Origin: Paenibacillus hunanensis
Lineage (GTDB): Bacteria; Bacillota; Bacilli; Paenibacillales; Paenibacillaceae
Direction: 5' to 3'
DNA: 50,157 nt
Assembly: GCF_014645615.1 (NCBI RefSeq)
Contig: NZ_BMMB01000017.1
Span: 1 to 50,157, forward strand
In this document: positions 1 to 8,679 of the stretch, in pieces
Numbering within the stretch: the stretch's first letter is position 1
How the letters are laid out: the number at the start of each line of letters is the position of its first letter
The notes under the pieces: generated by a model
Database searches by the model: none
Seen by the model: the letters and a program-made list of their open reading frames with translations, nothing else
What the model was told of the DNA's origin: nothing
Position numbers and translations under genes: made by a program

Positions 1-134
1 GGTTGCCTACGTGTTACTCACCCGTCCGCCGCTAAGTCTCAAGAAAGCAAGCTTCCTATCGACTCCGCTCGACTTGCATGTATTAGGCACGCCGCCAGCG
101 TTCGTCCTGAGCCAGGATCAAACTCTCCAATAAA
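1..134 (-). rRNA. rrs: 16S ribosomal RNA, 5' end only (cut by window edge)
   Basis: The reverse complement carries the universal 16S 5' region: AGAGTTTGATCCTGGCTCAG lies at 126 down to 107, followed by the conserved GACGAACGCTGGCGGCG and the AATACATGCAAGTCGAGCG stretch. The mature 5' end is placed near 134 by analogy with the Bacillus 16S start. The rest of the gene lies beyond position 1. It reads in the same direction as recR-dnaX. Confidence 0.97.
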
Positions 135-222
135 GTGTTTGACGTGCTCATTTCTTGCTGGCGAGAACATTGCTGTTCTCTATAATTTTGAAGAACCGAA
201 GTTCTTCACTCACTCGTTGTTC

Positions 223-237
223 AGTTTTCAAAGATCA
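223..237 (-). promoter_or_regulatory. rRNA leader boxA antitermination element
   Basis: On the minus strand this reads TGATCTTTGAAAACT, nearly identical to the Bacillus rRNA leader boxA, and it lies between the promoters and the 16S start. It is expected to recruit Nus factors so that polymerase escapes termination in the rRNA operon. Confidence 0.75.
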
Positions 238-280
238 AACTCTTTCGTTGCCGCTCAGTGTCTCTCGCAGCAACTTTTAT

Positions 281-309
281 ATCATATCATGTTGTGTTTC
301 GTTCGTCAA
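281..309 (-). promoter_or_regulatory. rRNA promoter P2 (sigma-A)
   Basis: On the minus strand there is TTGACG (309-304), a 17-bp spacer and TATGAT (286-281). It lies about 145 bp upstream of the 16S 5' end. The sequence around its -10 repeats that of the upstream promoter, as expected for tandem rRNA promoters. Confidence 0.8.
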
Positions 310-405
310 GCACTTTTTTTGAAGTGTTTTTCGCTTCAAAGCGCTTCACGAAGGAAGCTGATGATATCTTTTCTTTCATTGTCACTCGTTCGTGACAACT
401 TTTAT

Positions 406-434
406 AATATATCATGTGAACTTCAGAGTGTCAA
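406..434 (-). promoter_or_regulatory. rRNA promoter P1 (sigma-A)
   Basis: On the minus strand there is a perfect TTGACA (434-429), a 17-bp spacer and TATATT (411-406). It lies 125 bp upstream of P2 with similar flanking sequence. Confidence 0.8.
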
Positions 435-816
435 CACTTTTTTTGAAAATCATTTTAAAGTGATGATATTCATTGCTCAGGTCATAAAATAATGACCGTT
501 GATTAATATAGCATGTTCATTTAGTACTCGTCAATTCCTAAATTAATCAATCTTTATTGAAGGCTATTCATGCGGTGTATAACGTAATGTATTGTGGGAA
601 TTCTGTACGAAGATCGGGCTATATCGTGGCTTATCTGTCTGTATCACTTCACTTTTCTGCTGTTACTACCTTTTTTATGAGTTTATCTTTATCGTCTCCG
701 GCTCAGGCTGCTTGATTGTAAGTTATCCTACTGTTATGCATTGGTATCGGTGTCAGTTGGATATCGGCGCCGGCATGTTTTCAGTTTTTATTTTGTTGGC
801 GAGCATGTAATGCCAT
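435..816. other. Non-coding stretch upstream of the rRNA promoters
   Basis: No convincing gene is visible. Plus-strand open frames at 139-492 and 592-810 lack a ribosome binding site and recognisable protein character. Relatives such as Bacillus subtilis carry yaaL and bofA between recR and the rRNA operon; neither is visible here. Confidence 0.6.
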
Positions 817-847
817 AAAAAAGAGGATACGCGTTAACGTATCCTCT
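817..847 (-). terminator. Intrinsic terminator of the dnaX-yaaK-recR unit
   Basis: A 10-bp perfect stem (AGAGGATACG with CGTATCCTCT, 6-nt loop) is followed on the minus strand by a run of T. It lies about 200 nt beyond the recR stop and just before the rRNA promoters, so it insulates the two units. Confidence 0.85.
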
Positions 848-1051
848 CTGGGTGAATAAGCAATTCGTTATTTACTTTCACTCACTGCTTATAGGTGAGT
901 GTCGGTTAATCTATCGGTAGCAATCTGATTTTCATACATCTATTTTATACATTTGGTCTAGAGAACATCCAATACCATGCAGTTTCATAACTGATCTGAA
1001 TGATCTCGCACTCGTATACGATCGCAAAGCCTGAACAATTACAGCTCGCCT

Positions 1052-1648
1052 TTATAGCTCACGTCGTCCTTCCAGTGCTTTGGACAAGGTTACTTCATCT
1101 GCATATTCCAGATCGCCGCCGACAGGCAGACCATGAGCGATACGAGTCACTCGCAGGTTAAATGGCTTTACAAGTCTGGAAATGTACATAGCTGTCGCTT
1201 CTCCCTCAATATTCGGGTTGGTCGCCAGAATAAGCTCCTGCACCCGCTCATCACTAAGGCGGTTCAATAACTCCTTGAGCTTGATCTCTTCTGGTCCAAT
1301 CCCTTCAATCGGTGAAATTGCGCCATGCAATACATGATAGTAGCCGTTGAATTCTTTGGTACGCTCCATTGCCACCAGATCCTTAGGCTCCTGCACCACG
1401 CAAATAACAGAGGCGTCGCGCGTTTTGTCCTGACAGATCTGGCAAGGGTCTGCATCGGTAATATTACCGCAGACCGAGCAATAATGAAGATTGCGCTTCA
1501 CATTGACCAGGGCTTTGGCAAAATCGATCACATCATCCTCCTGCATACGCAGTACGTGAAACGCCAATCGCCCTGCTGTCTTCGGTCCAACCCCTGGCAG
1601 GTGCGTAAAAGCATCGATCAACTTGGCAATCGGTTCGGGATAGTACAA
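1052..1648 (-). CDS. recR: Recombination mediator protein RecR
   Basis: RecR works with RecF and RecO to load RecA on single-stranded gaps during recombinational repair. The 198-residue length is the family norm. The N-terminal helix-hairpin-helix (around LPGVGPKTAGRLAFH, residues 17-31), a zinc finger with C57, C60, C69 and C72, and a Toprim domain (about 80-175) with the NPNIEGEATA segment are all visible. The start is a TTG nine bases after AAAGGAG. It is the last gene of a dnaX-yaaK-recR unit, 51 nt after yaaK, an arrangement conserved in Firmicutes. The usual downstream partners yaaL and bofA are absent. Confidence 0.97.
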   Translation of the reverse strand: MYYPEPIAKLIDAFTHLPGVGPKTAGRLAFHVLRMQEDDVIDFAKALVNVKRNLHYCSVCGNITDADPCQICQDKTRDASVICVVQEPKDLVAMERTKEFNGYYHVLHGAISPIEGIGPEEIKLKELLNRLSDERVQELILATNPNIEGEATAMYISRLVKPFNLRVTRIAHGLPVGGDLEYADEVTLSKALEGRREL

Positions 1649-1699
1649 TACAGCGATCTCCTTTGAGACCGGTCATTGCATGAATGCCGATCTATAATT

Positions 1700-2011
1700 T
1701 TAGAACAGGCCTGGAATGTTCATTCCGCCTGTGAATTTGCCCATGTCTTTGTTGGCTAGCTCTTCAGCTTTAGTCATTGCATCATTAACAGCTGCCATCA
1801 CCAAATCTTGCAGCATTTCTACATCGTCTGGATCTACTGCTTCTGGCTTGATGTTGATAGCCAGTACTTTTTTGTGTCCGTTTACTTCAACAGAAACAAC
1901 GCCGCCACCGGATGTACCTTCAACTGTTTTAGTGCCCAGCTCTTCCTGTGCTTTGAGCATTTGCTCCTGCATTTTCTTTACCTGCTTCATCATCTGGTTC
2001 ATGTTACCCAT
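1700..2011 (-). CDS. yaaK: YbaB/EbfC family nucleoid-associated protein
   Basis: This is a small dimeric DNA-binding protein of the YbaB/EbfC family, found beside dnaX and recR in most bacteria. The sequence has the family's methionine- and lysine-rich N-terminal helix (NQMMKQVKKMQEQM), the GGGVVSVEVNGHKKV strand region and a C-terminal GMNIPGLF. The ATG chosen here lies nine bases after GAGGAG; an in-frame ATG three codons earlier touches the Shine-Dalgarno sequence and is unlikely. That gives 103 residues. It lies 34 nt after dnaX and 51 nt before recR, so it is probably co-transcribed with both. Confidence 0.93.
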   Translation of the reverse strand: MGNMNQMMKQVKKMQEQMLKAQEELGTKTVEGTSGGGVVSVEVNGHKKVLAINIKPEAVDPDDVEMLQDLVMAAVNDAMTKAEELANKDMGKFTGGMNIPGLF

Positions 2012-2045
2012 TACGATCATCTCCTCTGGTCAAATGGTTATTGTA

Positions 2046-3779
2046 TTATTCTTTAATGACAATGAGTTCTTCGCCAAACAGCTGAATCGCTTCATCCACT
2101 AACGCTTCGCCCTTGTCTTCTTGCTCATGCTCCAGCTTAAGTTCTTCGCCAGGCTGCTCACTTGTACCTTCAATCGCTTCTAGCCAGTCCTTTTGCATCA
2201 TCGTAACGAGTCGATACGGACTACCCAGTACTTCCTCCAGTACAGATTCTACCACCTGACGGTTCGCTGCCTTCTCAATCGTTTCCCGGTGCATATCATG
2301 CTTGAACGCTACTAGAATAGCATCCTCATGGATCGATACCGGATCACAGTTCACAAACCAGGCATGAATCGTCACCTTGACTTCCTTCACTCGTTGCAGC
2401 ACCTTGCTCCATGAGCCAGAAACGCGGGTAAAATCCTCATGCGTTCGGTTAGCGACATACTGGTTCATCTGCGACGGAATCTTCGCTGTTGATGAAATAC
2501 GAGGCGCTGGAGCACGTCTTCCTGCTGGAGCGCTATTACCCGATGAATCGCCACCTACACCACCAGCTTTAATCGCTTTTTCCAGCTTTTGCTCCAGTGC
2601 TGCCAGTTGTTGCTTAAGCTGACGAACCTCATCAGCGGCAGCTGGCTGTGCAGTCGTACTCATACCTGCATCACTAGCAACTGCGCCACCTTGACTGGAC
2701 AAGCCGCTCAGCTTGAGCAGCGCTACTTCAAATAGCATCTGTGGCTGTGTCGCATACTTCATTTCTGTCTGGTAATGATTGAGCGTATCGATAATAGCGA
2801 ATAGCTGCTCCCGGCTAAATGCAGATGCTGTATCGCGGAAATTATCCGGATTCAGCATCCGCTCGGTCAGGTCGCCTGCATTCGGGATCATTTTGATCAT
2901 AAGCACGTCACGGAAATAGTACAGCAGATTCTCCATACATTTCTCTGCGCTCTTGCCCTCCTGCATAAACGACTCGACCATTTGCAGTACCCGTCCTACA
3001 TCGCCTTGCAGCAATGCGGTCGCCAGCTCGGCAAATTGCTCGGAAGCAATGCCTCCGGTCATTTGCAGCACCTGCGGATAGGTGATCTTACCCTCGGTAA
3101 AAGCAGATACCTGGTCGAGAATACTTAGCGCATCACGCATACCGCCATCGGATAGACGTGCGATATACTCCAGTGCATCTGGATCCGCCTCCATTCCTTC
3201 CTGAGAAGCGATTAACTCCAGACGTTGCGCCTGCTCCTGCAACGATACTCTGCGGAAGTCAAAACGCTGGCACCGTGAAATGATCGTTGCTGGCAGACGG
3301 TGAGGCTCGGTTGTGGCCAGAATAAAGACCACATGCCCTGGCGGCTCTTCCAGCGTCTTCAGCAGCGCATTGAACGCCTCCGTCGTCAGCATGTGGACCT
3401 CATCGATGATATATACTTTGCGCCGAACTTCGGTAGGCGCATATTTTACCTTTTCCCGCAGATCCCTAATTTCCTCCACACCACGGTTGGATGCGGCGTC
3501 AATCTCCAGCACGTCCATAATATTGCCCGAAGTGATCCTTTTGCAAGTTTCACATTCGTTACACGGCTCAACGGAAGGGCCTTTTTCACAGTTAATCGCC
3601 TTTGCCAGTATTTTGGCTGCTGACGTTTTCCCTGTTCCTCTGGGACCATTAAACAGGTACGCATGTGAAATACGCTCTTCCCGAATGGCATTTTGCAGTG
3701 TCTGAATGATATGCTGCTGTCCTACCATGTCCTGAAACGACTGCGGCCGCCAAGCACGATAAAGTGCGATGTGTTCCAC
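2046..3779 (-). CDS. dnaX: DNA polymerase III subunit tau/gamma
   Basis: This is the clamp-loader ATPase that ties the replicative polymerases to the helicase. Residues 1-220 carry the AAA+ core: the Walker A P-loop GPRGTGKT (45-52), four zinc-binding cysteines (C64, C73, C76, C79), and Walker B/DEVH (VYIIDEVHML). Domain III follows, then a charged linker (about 380-420, glutamine- and lysine-rich, then glycine/serine/alanine) and a tau-specific C-terminal domain. The start is GTG, eight bases after GAAGGAAGG; the open frame runs 16 codons further upstream, but family alignment begins at EHIALYRAWRPQ. The 577-residue length suits full tau. I see no obvious frameshift site for a separate gamma form. 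Confidence 0.97.
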   Translation of the reverse strand: MEHIALYRAWRPQSFQDMVGQQHIIQTLQNAIREERISHAYLFNGPRGTGKTSAAKILAKAINCEKGPSVEPCNECETCKRITSGNIMDVLEIDAASNRGVEEIRDLREKVKYAPTEVRRKVYIIDEVHMLTTEAFNALLKTLEEPPGHVVFILATTEPHRLPATIISRCQRFDFRRVSLQEQAQRLELIASQEGMEADPDALEYIARLSDGGMRDALSILDQVSAFTEGKITYPQVLQMTGGIASEQFAELATALLQGDVGRVLQMVESFMQEGKSAEKCMENLLYYFRDVLMIKMIPNAGDLTERMLNPDNFRDTASAFSREQLFAIIDTLNHYQTEMKYATQPQMLFEVALLKLSGLSSQGGAVASDAGMSTTAQPAAADEVRQLKQQLAALEQKLEKAIKAGGVGGDSSGNSAPAGRRAPAPRISSTAKIPSQMNQYVANRTHEDFTRVSGSWSKVLQRVKEVKVTIHAWFVNCDPVSIHEDAILVAFKHDMHRETIEKAANRQVVESVLEEVLGSPYRLVTMMQKDWLEAIEGTSEQPGEELKLEHEQEDKGEALVDEAIQLFGEELIVIKE

Positions 3780-3963
3780 TTGCTTACCTTCCTTCTGCAT
3801 ATCGAGGTACGGTCTTTTGCTATGCAAAAGCCTTTTTCCTGTACCCCCTGCTTGAAAATCAAAAACACGATAGAAATTAGGCTTTGCCCTGTAATAAGCC
3901 TATACATCAAGCTCCTGCTCGCCTCTTCATAAGGCGATGACAAAGCGTTATATCCTGCTCTTT

Positions 3964-3992
3964 ATTATACTATAAATCGGCCTTTAACAAAA
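3964..3992 (-). promoter_or_regulatory. Candidate dnaX promoter
   Basis: On the minus strand there is a TATAAT (3969-3964) with a weak TTTTGT 17 bp upstream. It lies about 185 nt before the dnaX start and after the SRP RNA terminator. The intervening leader holds a small hairpin pair (CTTTTGC with GCAAAAG) near 3813-3831 of unknown role. Confidence 0.45.
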
Positions 3993-4015
3993 CCGAAACA
4001 GCCCTTTTAACAAGC

Positions 4016-4050
4016 AAAAAAACACCCCTGCAATGTGCAAAAGGTGTTTT
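4016..4050 (-). terminator. Terminator of the SRP RNA gene
   Basis: On the minus strand AAACACC pairs with GGTGTTT across a small inner loop, and seven T follow. It lies about 16 nt beyond the SRP RNA 3' end. Confidence 0.85.
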
Positions 4051-4066
4051 GAATATGCTGTATTAT

Positions 4067-4339
4067 ATACCGTGCACCTGTCTTCGATAATTGCGATCCG
4101 AACGGTTCTTCTGAGCAACAGCTCAGGGTAGGCACTCCCTCGGCACAAGAACGAAACTGCTTATGGCTGCTTCCTTCCGGACCTGACCAGGTTCACAGGA
4201 GTTCCTTGCGAAGGACCCACCCGTCAACACTGAGCTCAGATACCTGCCTCACATCGACAATACCTAGGACAGGAATTCAATCTCGCTACAGCGGATTGCG
4301 AGTTACAGGGCACCGCTACCTCCCCATCTAGCACGGCAT
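4067..4339 (-). ncRNA. ffs: Signal recognition particle RNA (large, Bacillus type)
   Basis: The minus strand contains the invariant helix 8 core GTCAGGTCCGGAAGGAAGCA (near 4170). It also has the 5' domain motif GGGGAGGTAGCGGTGCCCTG typical of the roughly 270-nt Bacillus scRNA. The 5' GCCGTGC pairs with the terminal GCACGGT, fixing the ends near 4339 and 4067. The RNA scaffolds Ffh for co-translational targeting to the membrane. In Bacillus it lies between tadA and dnaX; here dnaX is in place but tadA is 34 kb away. Confidence 0.96.
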
Positions 4340-4345
4340 TATATA

Positions 4346-4374
4346 ATTATACCGGGATTAGCATGCATTTGCAA
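4346..4374 (-). promoter_or_regulatory. Promoter of the SRP RNA gene
   Basis: On the minus strand there is TTGCAA (4374-4369), a 17-bp spacer and a perfect TATAAT (4351-4346). Initiation seven bases on would fall at about 4339, exactly at the deduced RNA 5' end. Confidence 0.85.
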
Positions 4375-4632
4375 CCGTTATATCGAACTGGCAGAACAAG
4401 ACACCAAGCATACGGCAAATGTCGAGATACCGCTAACGTATAGAGTATCGATGACACTGCAATAAATGAGTAATACATAAGTCGACCTGTTCAGTCCTCA
4501 TTCATGCTCCAGCATCACTCCCTACAGATACAAAAAGTGAATAAGCGAGACTTGCGATACTACAGTTCTTATATCTGTAAGCTTGATGGCGGATAGACCT
4601 ATTGCTTGTGCTTGTCCAACGAAACCGCAAGC
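4375..4632. other. Non-coding junction between the SRP RNA gene and rho
   Basis: No gene, clear terminator or repeat is visible. tadA is expected here upstream of ffs, and rpmE is expected downstream of rho; neither is present. The stretch may be a rearrangement breakpoint. Confidence 0.5.
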
Positions 4633-6003
4633 TTAGTTCGTGGTTGCCGATGTGGCGGTGGAACGAGTGGTACGTCGTCCGGTACCTGATGTGCCACCAG
4701 AGGATGCTGGCTTTTTCGCGTTGGAGCCGTTGGCAGAACCGGATGTGGTCTTGCCTTCCTCAGTGATATCGAACGATGCCAGGAATTCCTGATTGGTTTT
4801 GGAGTTACGCAGCTTTTTCAGGAAGCCTTCGACGAAGTCGGGCGTTTCGTTCATATTTTTGCGGATATGCCAGATCGTGTCCAGCTCTTCCTTCGCCAGC
4901 AGATCCTCCTCACGACGTGTGCCGGAGCGGCGAATATCGATCGCAGGGAAAATACGGCGCTCGGACAGCTTGCGATCCAGATGCAGCTCCATATTACCTG
5001 TACCTTTGAACTCCTCGTAAATGATATCGTCCATACGAGAGCCGGTATCGATCAATGCGGTTGCCAGAATTGTCAGGCTACCGCCTTCCTCCACATTACG
5101 AGCCGCACCAAAAAAGCGCTTTGGACGATGGAACGCCGCAGGGTCGATACCACCGCTGAGCGTACGTCCCGATGGCGGAATGACGAGGTTATATGCACGC
5201 GCAAGGCGAGTGATGCTGTCCATCAGGATGACAACGTCCTTTTTATGCTCGACCAGACGCAGAGCACGCTCCAGTACAAGCTCAGCTACCTTGATATGAT
5301 TTTCCGGCAATTCATCAAATGTAGAAGCCACCACTTCACCTTTAACCGAACGCTGCATATCCGTTACTTCCTCCGGACGCTCGTCGATCAGCAGCACGAA
5401 TAGTTCAATCTCCGGGTTGTTTTCGGAAATACTGTTCGCGATCTCTTTGAGTAGCAGTGTTTTACCTGCTTTGGGCGGTGCTACAATCAGACCACGCTGT
5501 CCAAGACCTACAGGAGCGAGAACATCCATAATGCGAGTGGATAATTTATTAGGAGCTGTTTCAAGCACGAGTTTCTTTTGTGGGTAGAGAGGGGTGAGCG
5601 CCGGGAAGTGCAGACGTTCTGCCGCTTGCTCCGGGCTGGTGCCATTTACCGCATTGACTTGCAGCAAGCCGAAATAGCGTTCGTTTTCTTTTGGTGCTCG
5701 ACATTTACCGGACACCAGGTCACCTGTACGCAGATCGAATTTACGAATCTGAGAAGCAGAGATATAAATATCTTCAGCACTTGGCAGGTAGTTGATTGGT
5801 CGTAAAAAACCATAGCCCTCAGGCAAAATTTCCAGTACACCTTGCATAAACATCAAGCCGCTACGCTCTGCCTGTGCACGCAAAATCGCAAAAATTAATT
5901 CTTTTTTCTTAAGCTGTCCGTAATATGGAATCTGATACTGCTTGGCCAGCTTGTACAGATCTGTCAGCTTCATTTCTTCCAGATCGGAAATTTGTAAATC
6001 CAT
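4633..6003 (-). CDS. rho: Transcription termination factor Rho
   Basis: Rho is a hexameric RNA helicase that ends transcription at untranslated RNA. The Rho N-domain and cold-shock-like RNA-binding domain span about residues 5-125 (GVLEILPEGYGFLRP at 55-69). The ATPase core follows, with Walker A APPKAGKT (175-182), Walker B VVILMDSITRLARAYN, and the Q/R-loop region. The start ATG follows AGGTGG by seven bases. At 456 residues it is longer than Bacillus Rho because of a 39-residue tail after FDITEEG that is almost all S, T, G, A, N plus a few K and R. The gene lies 230 nt after murA, which leaves room for a leader. rpmE, its common downstream neighbour, is missing. Confidence 0.97.
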   Translation of the reverse strand: MDLQISDLEEMKLTDLYKLAKQYQIPYYGQLKKKELIFAILRAQAERSGLMFMQGVLEILPEGYGFLRPINYLPSAEDIYISASQIRKFDLRTGDLVSGKCRAPKENERYFGLLQVNAVNGTSPEQAAERLHFPALTPLYPQKKLVLETAPNKLSTRIMDVLAPVGLGQRGLIVAPPKAGKTLLLKEIANSISENNPEIELFVLLIDERPEEVTDMQRSVKGEVVASTFDELPENHIKVAELVLERALRLVEHKKDVVILMDSITRLARAYNLVIPPSGRTLSGGIDPAAFHRPKRFFGAARNVEEGGSLTILATALIDTGSRMDDIIYEEFKGTGNMELHLDRKLSERRIFPAIDIRRSGTRREEDLLAKEELDTIWHIRKNMNETPDFVEGFLKKLRNSKTNQEFLASFDITEEGKTTSGSANGSNAKKPASSGGTSGTGRRTTRSTATSATTN

Positions 6004-6160
6004 ACCATAACCACCTATTCAATTTTAGTCGGGAGTGTGAAGACAAGTGATGGAAGATGTTGGGAATCAATCAGAAGGTTGAATCGTCAGGAGTGGATAC
6101 GTTCTGAATCCATTCATAGGATAGCATTACCCATTGTTGGGAGGAGATATTCAAGAGGTA

Positions 6161-6178
6161 TGTATTTTGCAAAATACA
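6161..6178. promoter_or_regulatory. Perfect 18-bp palindrome in the murA-rho intergenic region
   Basis: TGTATTTTGCAAAATACA is fully self-complementary and lies 158 bp upstream of the rho start. It could be an operator or part of a leader hairpin. No protein is assigned. Confidence 0.5.
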
Positions 6179-6233
6179 AATGAATTCTCCCCCAGGGGTA
6201 AGAGGAACAATCATAATGGAAAGATGCTGAAAG

Positions 6234-7493
6234 CTACAGCATCTCTCTCCAAACATTGGCACCGAGATGGCGCAGGTTATCAACCAGATGGTCATAACCC
6301 CGATCAATAAATTCAACACCAGATACTTCTGTCACGCCTTCCGGCACCGTCAAGCCAGCAATGACCAGTGCAGCACCTGCACGCAGATCCGTTGCCTTCA
6401 CTTTAGCTGCATTCAGCGGGCCGCCCTCAATGATAGCAGAACGTCCCTCCACCTTAATCTTCGCGCCCATGCGCGCCAGCTCCGGCACATGCTTAAAGCG
6501 GCTACTGTACACAAAATCGCTCAGTACACTAACCCCCTGTGCTTGTGTGAGCAAGCTCGTCATCGGTGATTGAAGATCAGTCGCAAAGCCCGGATAGGTC
6601 AATGCTTTGACATCGACATGCGTGTAAGTCGATTTACCGATAACACGAATACCTTCATCCAGCTCATCCACATGCACACCCATTTCCAGCAGCTTAGCTG
6701 TTAATGCCTCAAGATGCTTGGGAATGACATTGTCGATAATCACATCGCCGCGCGTTGCCGCTGCTGCGATCATATACGTACCTGCCTGAATACGGTCAGG
6801 AATAATGGAGTGTTTGCAGCCATGCATTTCAGAGACGCCTTCAATACGAATGGTCTCGGTTCCGGCACCTTTAATTACGGCACCCATGGCGTTCAGTAAT
6901 GTTGCAACATCTATAATCTCAGGCTCTTTCGCCGCGTTTTCAATAATTGTATGGCCTTTGGCTCTTGCTGCCGCCAGCATAATGTTGATGGTCGCGCCTA
7001 CACTGGCTACGTCCAAATAAATCTTCGCACCGCGAAGCTCTTTTGCATATAAATGAATCGAACCATGCTCATTCGTTACCGTTGCGCCAAGCGCTTCAAA
7101 GCCTTTGATATGTTGATCGATTGGTCGAGGCTCAAAGTTACAGCCACCTGGCAAGCCGATCGTAGCTTCTCCAAAACGACCAAGCAGTGCTCCCATCATA
7201 TAATAGGATGCTCTTAGTTTTTTGACAGGCCCATTGGGCATTGGGATTGAACGTACGTCACTTGGATCAATACGCATCTGGTTATCCAGCTCGTTCCAGC
7301 TTACGGTTGCGCCAAGATTCTCTAGTATTTCTGCGTAAACCGCCACATCGCTCAGAAGTGGCAAATTATCCAGCACAACTTCCGATTCGGCGAGCAATGC
7401 CGCAGGAATAAGCGCAATGGCGCTGTTTTTCGCACCACTGATGGTGATAGTTCCCTGCAACGGACTTCCGCCGCTGATCATCAATTTTTCCAT
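6234..7493 (-). CDS. murA: UDP-N-acetylglucosamine 1-carboxyvinyltransferase
   Basis: The enzyme adds enolpyruvate from PEP to UDP-GlcNAc, the first committed step of peptidoglycan synthesis, and is the fosfomycin target. The EPSP-synthase fold is covered end to end: ISGAKNSAI (18-26) at the N terminus, the catalytic loop PGGCNFEPRPIDQHI with the nucleophile C118, and EFIDRGYDHL at the C terminus. The ATG chosen gives 419 residues, the family length; a reading frame 37 codons longer has no homologous sequence, and AGGGGG precedes this ATG by 12 bases. Firmicutes usually have two paralogues; the position between fba and rho matches Bacillus murAB (murZ). Confidence 0.95.
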   Translation of the reverse strand: MEKLMISGGSPLQGTITISGAKNSAIALIPAALLAESEVVLDNLPLLSDVAVYAEILENLGATVSWNELDNQMRIDPSDVRSIPMPNGPVKKLRASYYMMGALLGRFGEATIGLPGGCNFEPRPIDQHIKGFEALGATVTNEHGSIHLYAKELRGAKIYLDVASVGATINIMLAAARAKGHTIIENAAKEPEIIDVATLLNAMGAVIKGAGTETIRIEGVSEMHGCKHSIIPDRIQAGTYMIAAAATRGDVIIDNVIPKHLEALTAKLLEMGVHVDELDEGIRVIGKSTYTHVDVKALTYPGFATDLQSPMTSLLTQAQGVSVLSDFVYSSRFKHVPELARMGAKIKVEGRSAIIEGGPLNAAKVKATDLRAGAALVIAGLTVPEGVTEVSGVEFIDRGYDHLVDNLRHLGANVWREML

Positions 7494-7570
7494 AAAGCTT
7501 AGTATCCCCCTACGTATTTTGCAGCCGATAAAACGATACATATTGGCATTTTTGGCGGTTAAAATGGAAA

Positions 7571-7594
7571 GACACCGTCTGAGCGGTGTACTTC
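7571..7594 (-). terminator. Possible weak terminator between fba and murA
   Basis: ACACCG pairs with CGGTGT on the minus strand, followed by an imperfect T-rich stretch (CTTTCCATTTT). It may attenuate read-through from fba into murA. The U-tract is poor, so the call is tentative. Confidence 0.35.
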
Positions 7595-7714
7595 CCATGT
7601 TCAACCTATTTAATTCAACGCATCTAGTGCATAAAAGTTACGTTCATTGCGATAAATCGTCTTGTTTTAACTTCTGCATACTGTAATATACACCAAGCTA
7701 ACTCAAAAAGCGAA

Positions 7715-8569
7715 TTACGCTTTGTTGCTTGTACCGAACTCGCGGATTTTGCCGATTACGGTTTGTTTGATCGCTTCACGACCTGGAGCGATGAATGTAC
7801 GTGGATCGTAAGCATCTGGTTTCTCAGCCAGTACTTCACGAACAACTTTTGCAAATGCGATTTGGTTCTCTGTGTTTACGTTGATTTTGGACGTACCCAG
7901 GGAGATCGCTTTGTCGATGTCGTGTTTAGGAATACCTGTACCACCGTGCAGTACGAGTGGCAGTTTTACTGCATCACGAATTTCTTCCATTTCTTTGAAG
8001 CCCAGGTTAGGCTCGCCATGGTAAGGACCGTGTACGGAACCCAGTGCTGGTGCCAGTGTGTCGATGCCTGTTTCTTTAACGATGCGTACGCACTCGTCCA
8101 GGTCAGCGTACATGATACCGCCGATTACGTCGTCTTCCTGTCCGCCTACTGTACCAACTTCAGCTTCAACGGAAACGCCTTTGGAATGAGCATACTCAAC
8201 GACTTTTTTCGTCATTTCGATGTTTTCCTCGATTGGGTGGTGGGAACCATCGATCATAACGGAAGTAAAGCCAGCATCGATTGCTTCTTTACATTTGTCA
8301 AAGCTAGAACCGTGATCCAGGTGGATTGCAACTGGAACAGTGATTTTCATGTCGTGCAGCAGACCTTCTACCATTTTTACAACAGTAGTGAAGCCGCCCA
8401 TGTGACGAGCTGCACCTTCAGATACACCAAGAATAACTGGGGATTTTTCTTCTTCCGCTGCGCCCAGGATCGCTTGTGTCCACTCCAGGTTGTTGATGTT
8501 GTATTGACCAACTGCATATTTTCCTTCAAGTGCTTTGTTCAGCATGTCTGTCATAGATACTAATGGCAT
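7715..8569 (-). CDS. fba: Class II fructose-bisphosphate aldolase
   Basis: This cytoplasmic zinc enzyme splits fructose-1,6-bisphosphate into two triose phosphates in glycolysis, and does the reverse in gluconeogenesis. The class II pattern is clear: the HLDHGSSFD motif with catalytic D85 and zinc ligand H86, the EAEVG segment, GSVHGPY, and LVLHGGTGI. The 284-residue product from the ATG eight bases after GAGGAGG equals the Bacillus FbaA length; the ten upstream codons in frame are unlikely to be used. It follows spo0F as in Bacillus, but a terminator and its own promoter make it a separate unit. A short hairpin spans its stop codon (7705-7723). Confidence 0.96.
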   Translation of the reverse strand: MPLVSMTDMLNKALEGKYAVGQYNINNLEWTQAILGAAEEEKSPVILGVSEGAARHMGGFTTVVKMVEGLLHDMKITVPVAIHLDHGSSFDKCKEAIDAGFTSVMIDGSHHPIEENIEMTKKVVEYAHSKGVSVEAEVGTVGGQEDDVIGGIMYADLDECVRIVKETGIDTLAPALGSVHGPYHGEPNLGFKEMEEIRDAVKLPLVLHGGTGIPKHDIDKAISLGTSKINVNTENQIAFAKVVREVLAEKPDAYDPRTFIAPGREAIKQTVIGKIREFGTSNKA

Positions 8570-8650
8570 AATGACATCCTCCTCAAATATGTTGGGCACA
8601 TCCTATCCAGTATGTCCCATATTGTGTAAGCCGCTACTGCATACGTGCCT

Positions 8651-8679
8651 ATTATAACACAACCCGCTTTAAATGCTAA
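8651..8679 (-). promoter_or_regulatory. fba promoter (sigma-A)
   Basis: On the minus strand there is TTAGCA (8679-8674), a 17-bp spacer and a perfect TATAAT (8656-8651), about 80 bp before the fba start. Confidence 0.75.

Noticed and set aside
592..810. 72-codon hydrophobic plus-strand frame
   Set aside because: No Shine-Dalgarno, odd composition (many C, Y, F), and it ends just before the recR-unit terminator on the other strand.
6071..6319. 82-codon minus-strand frame overlapping the murA 3' end
   Set aside because: It is out of frame with murA, has no ribosome site, and much of it is the rho leader region.
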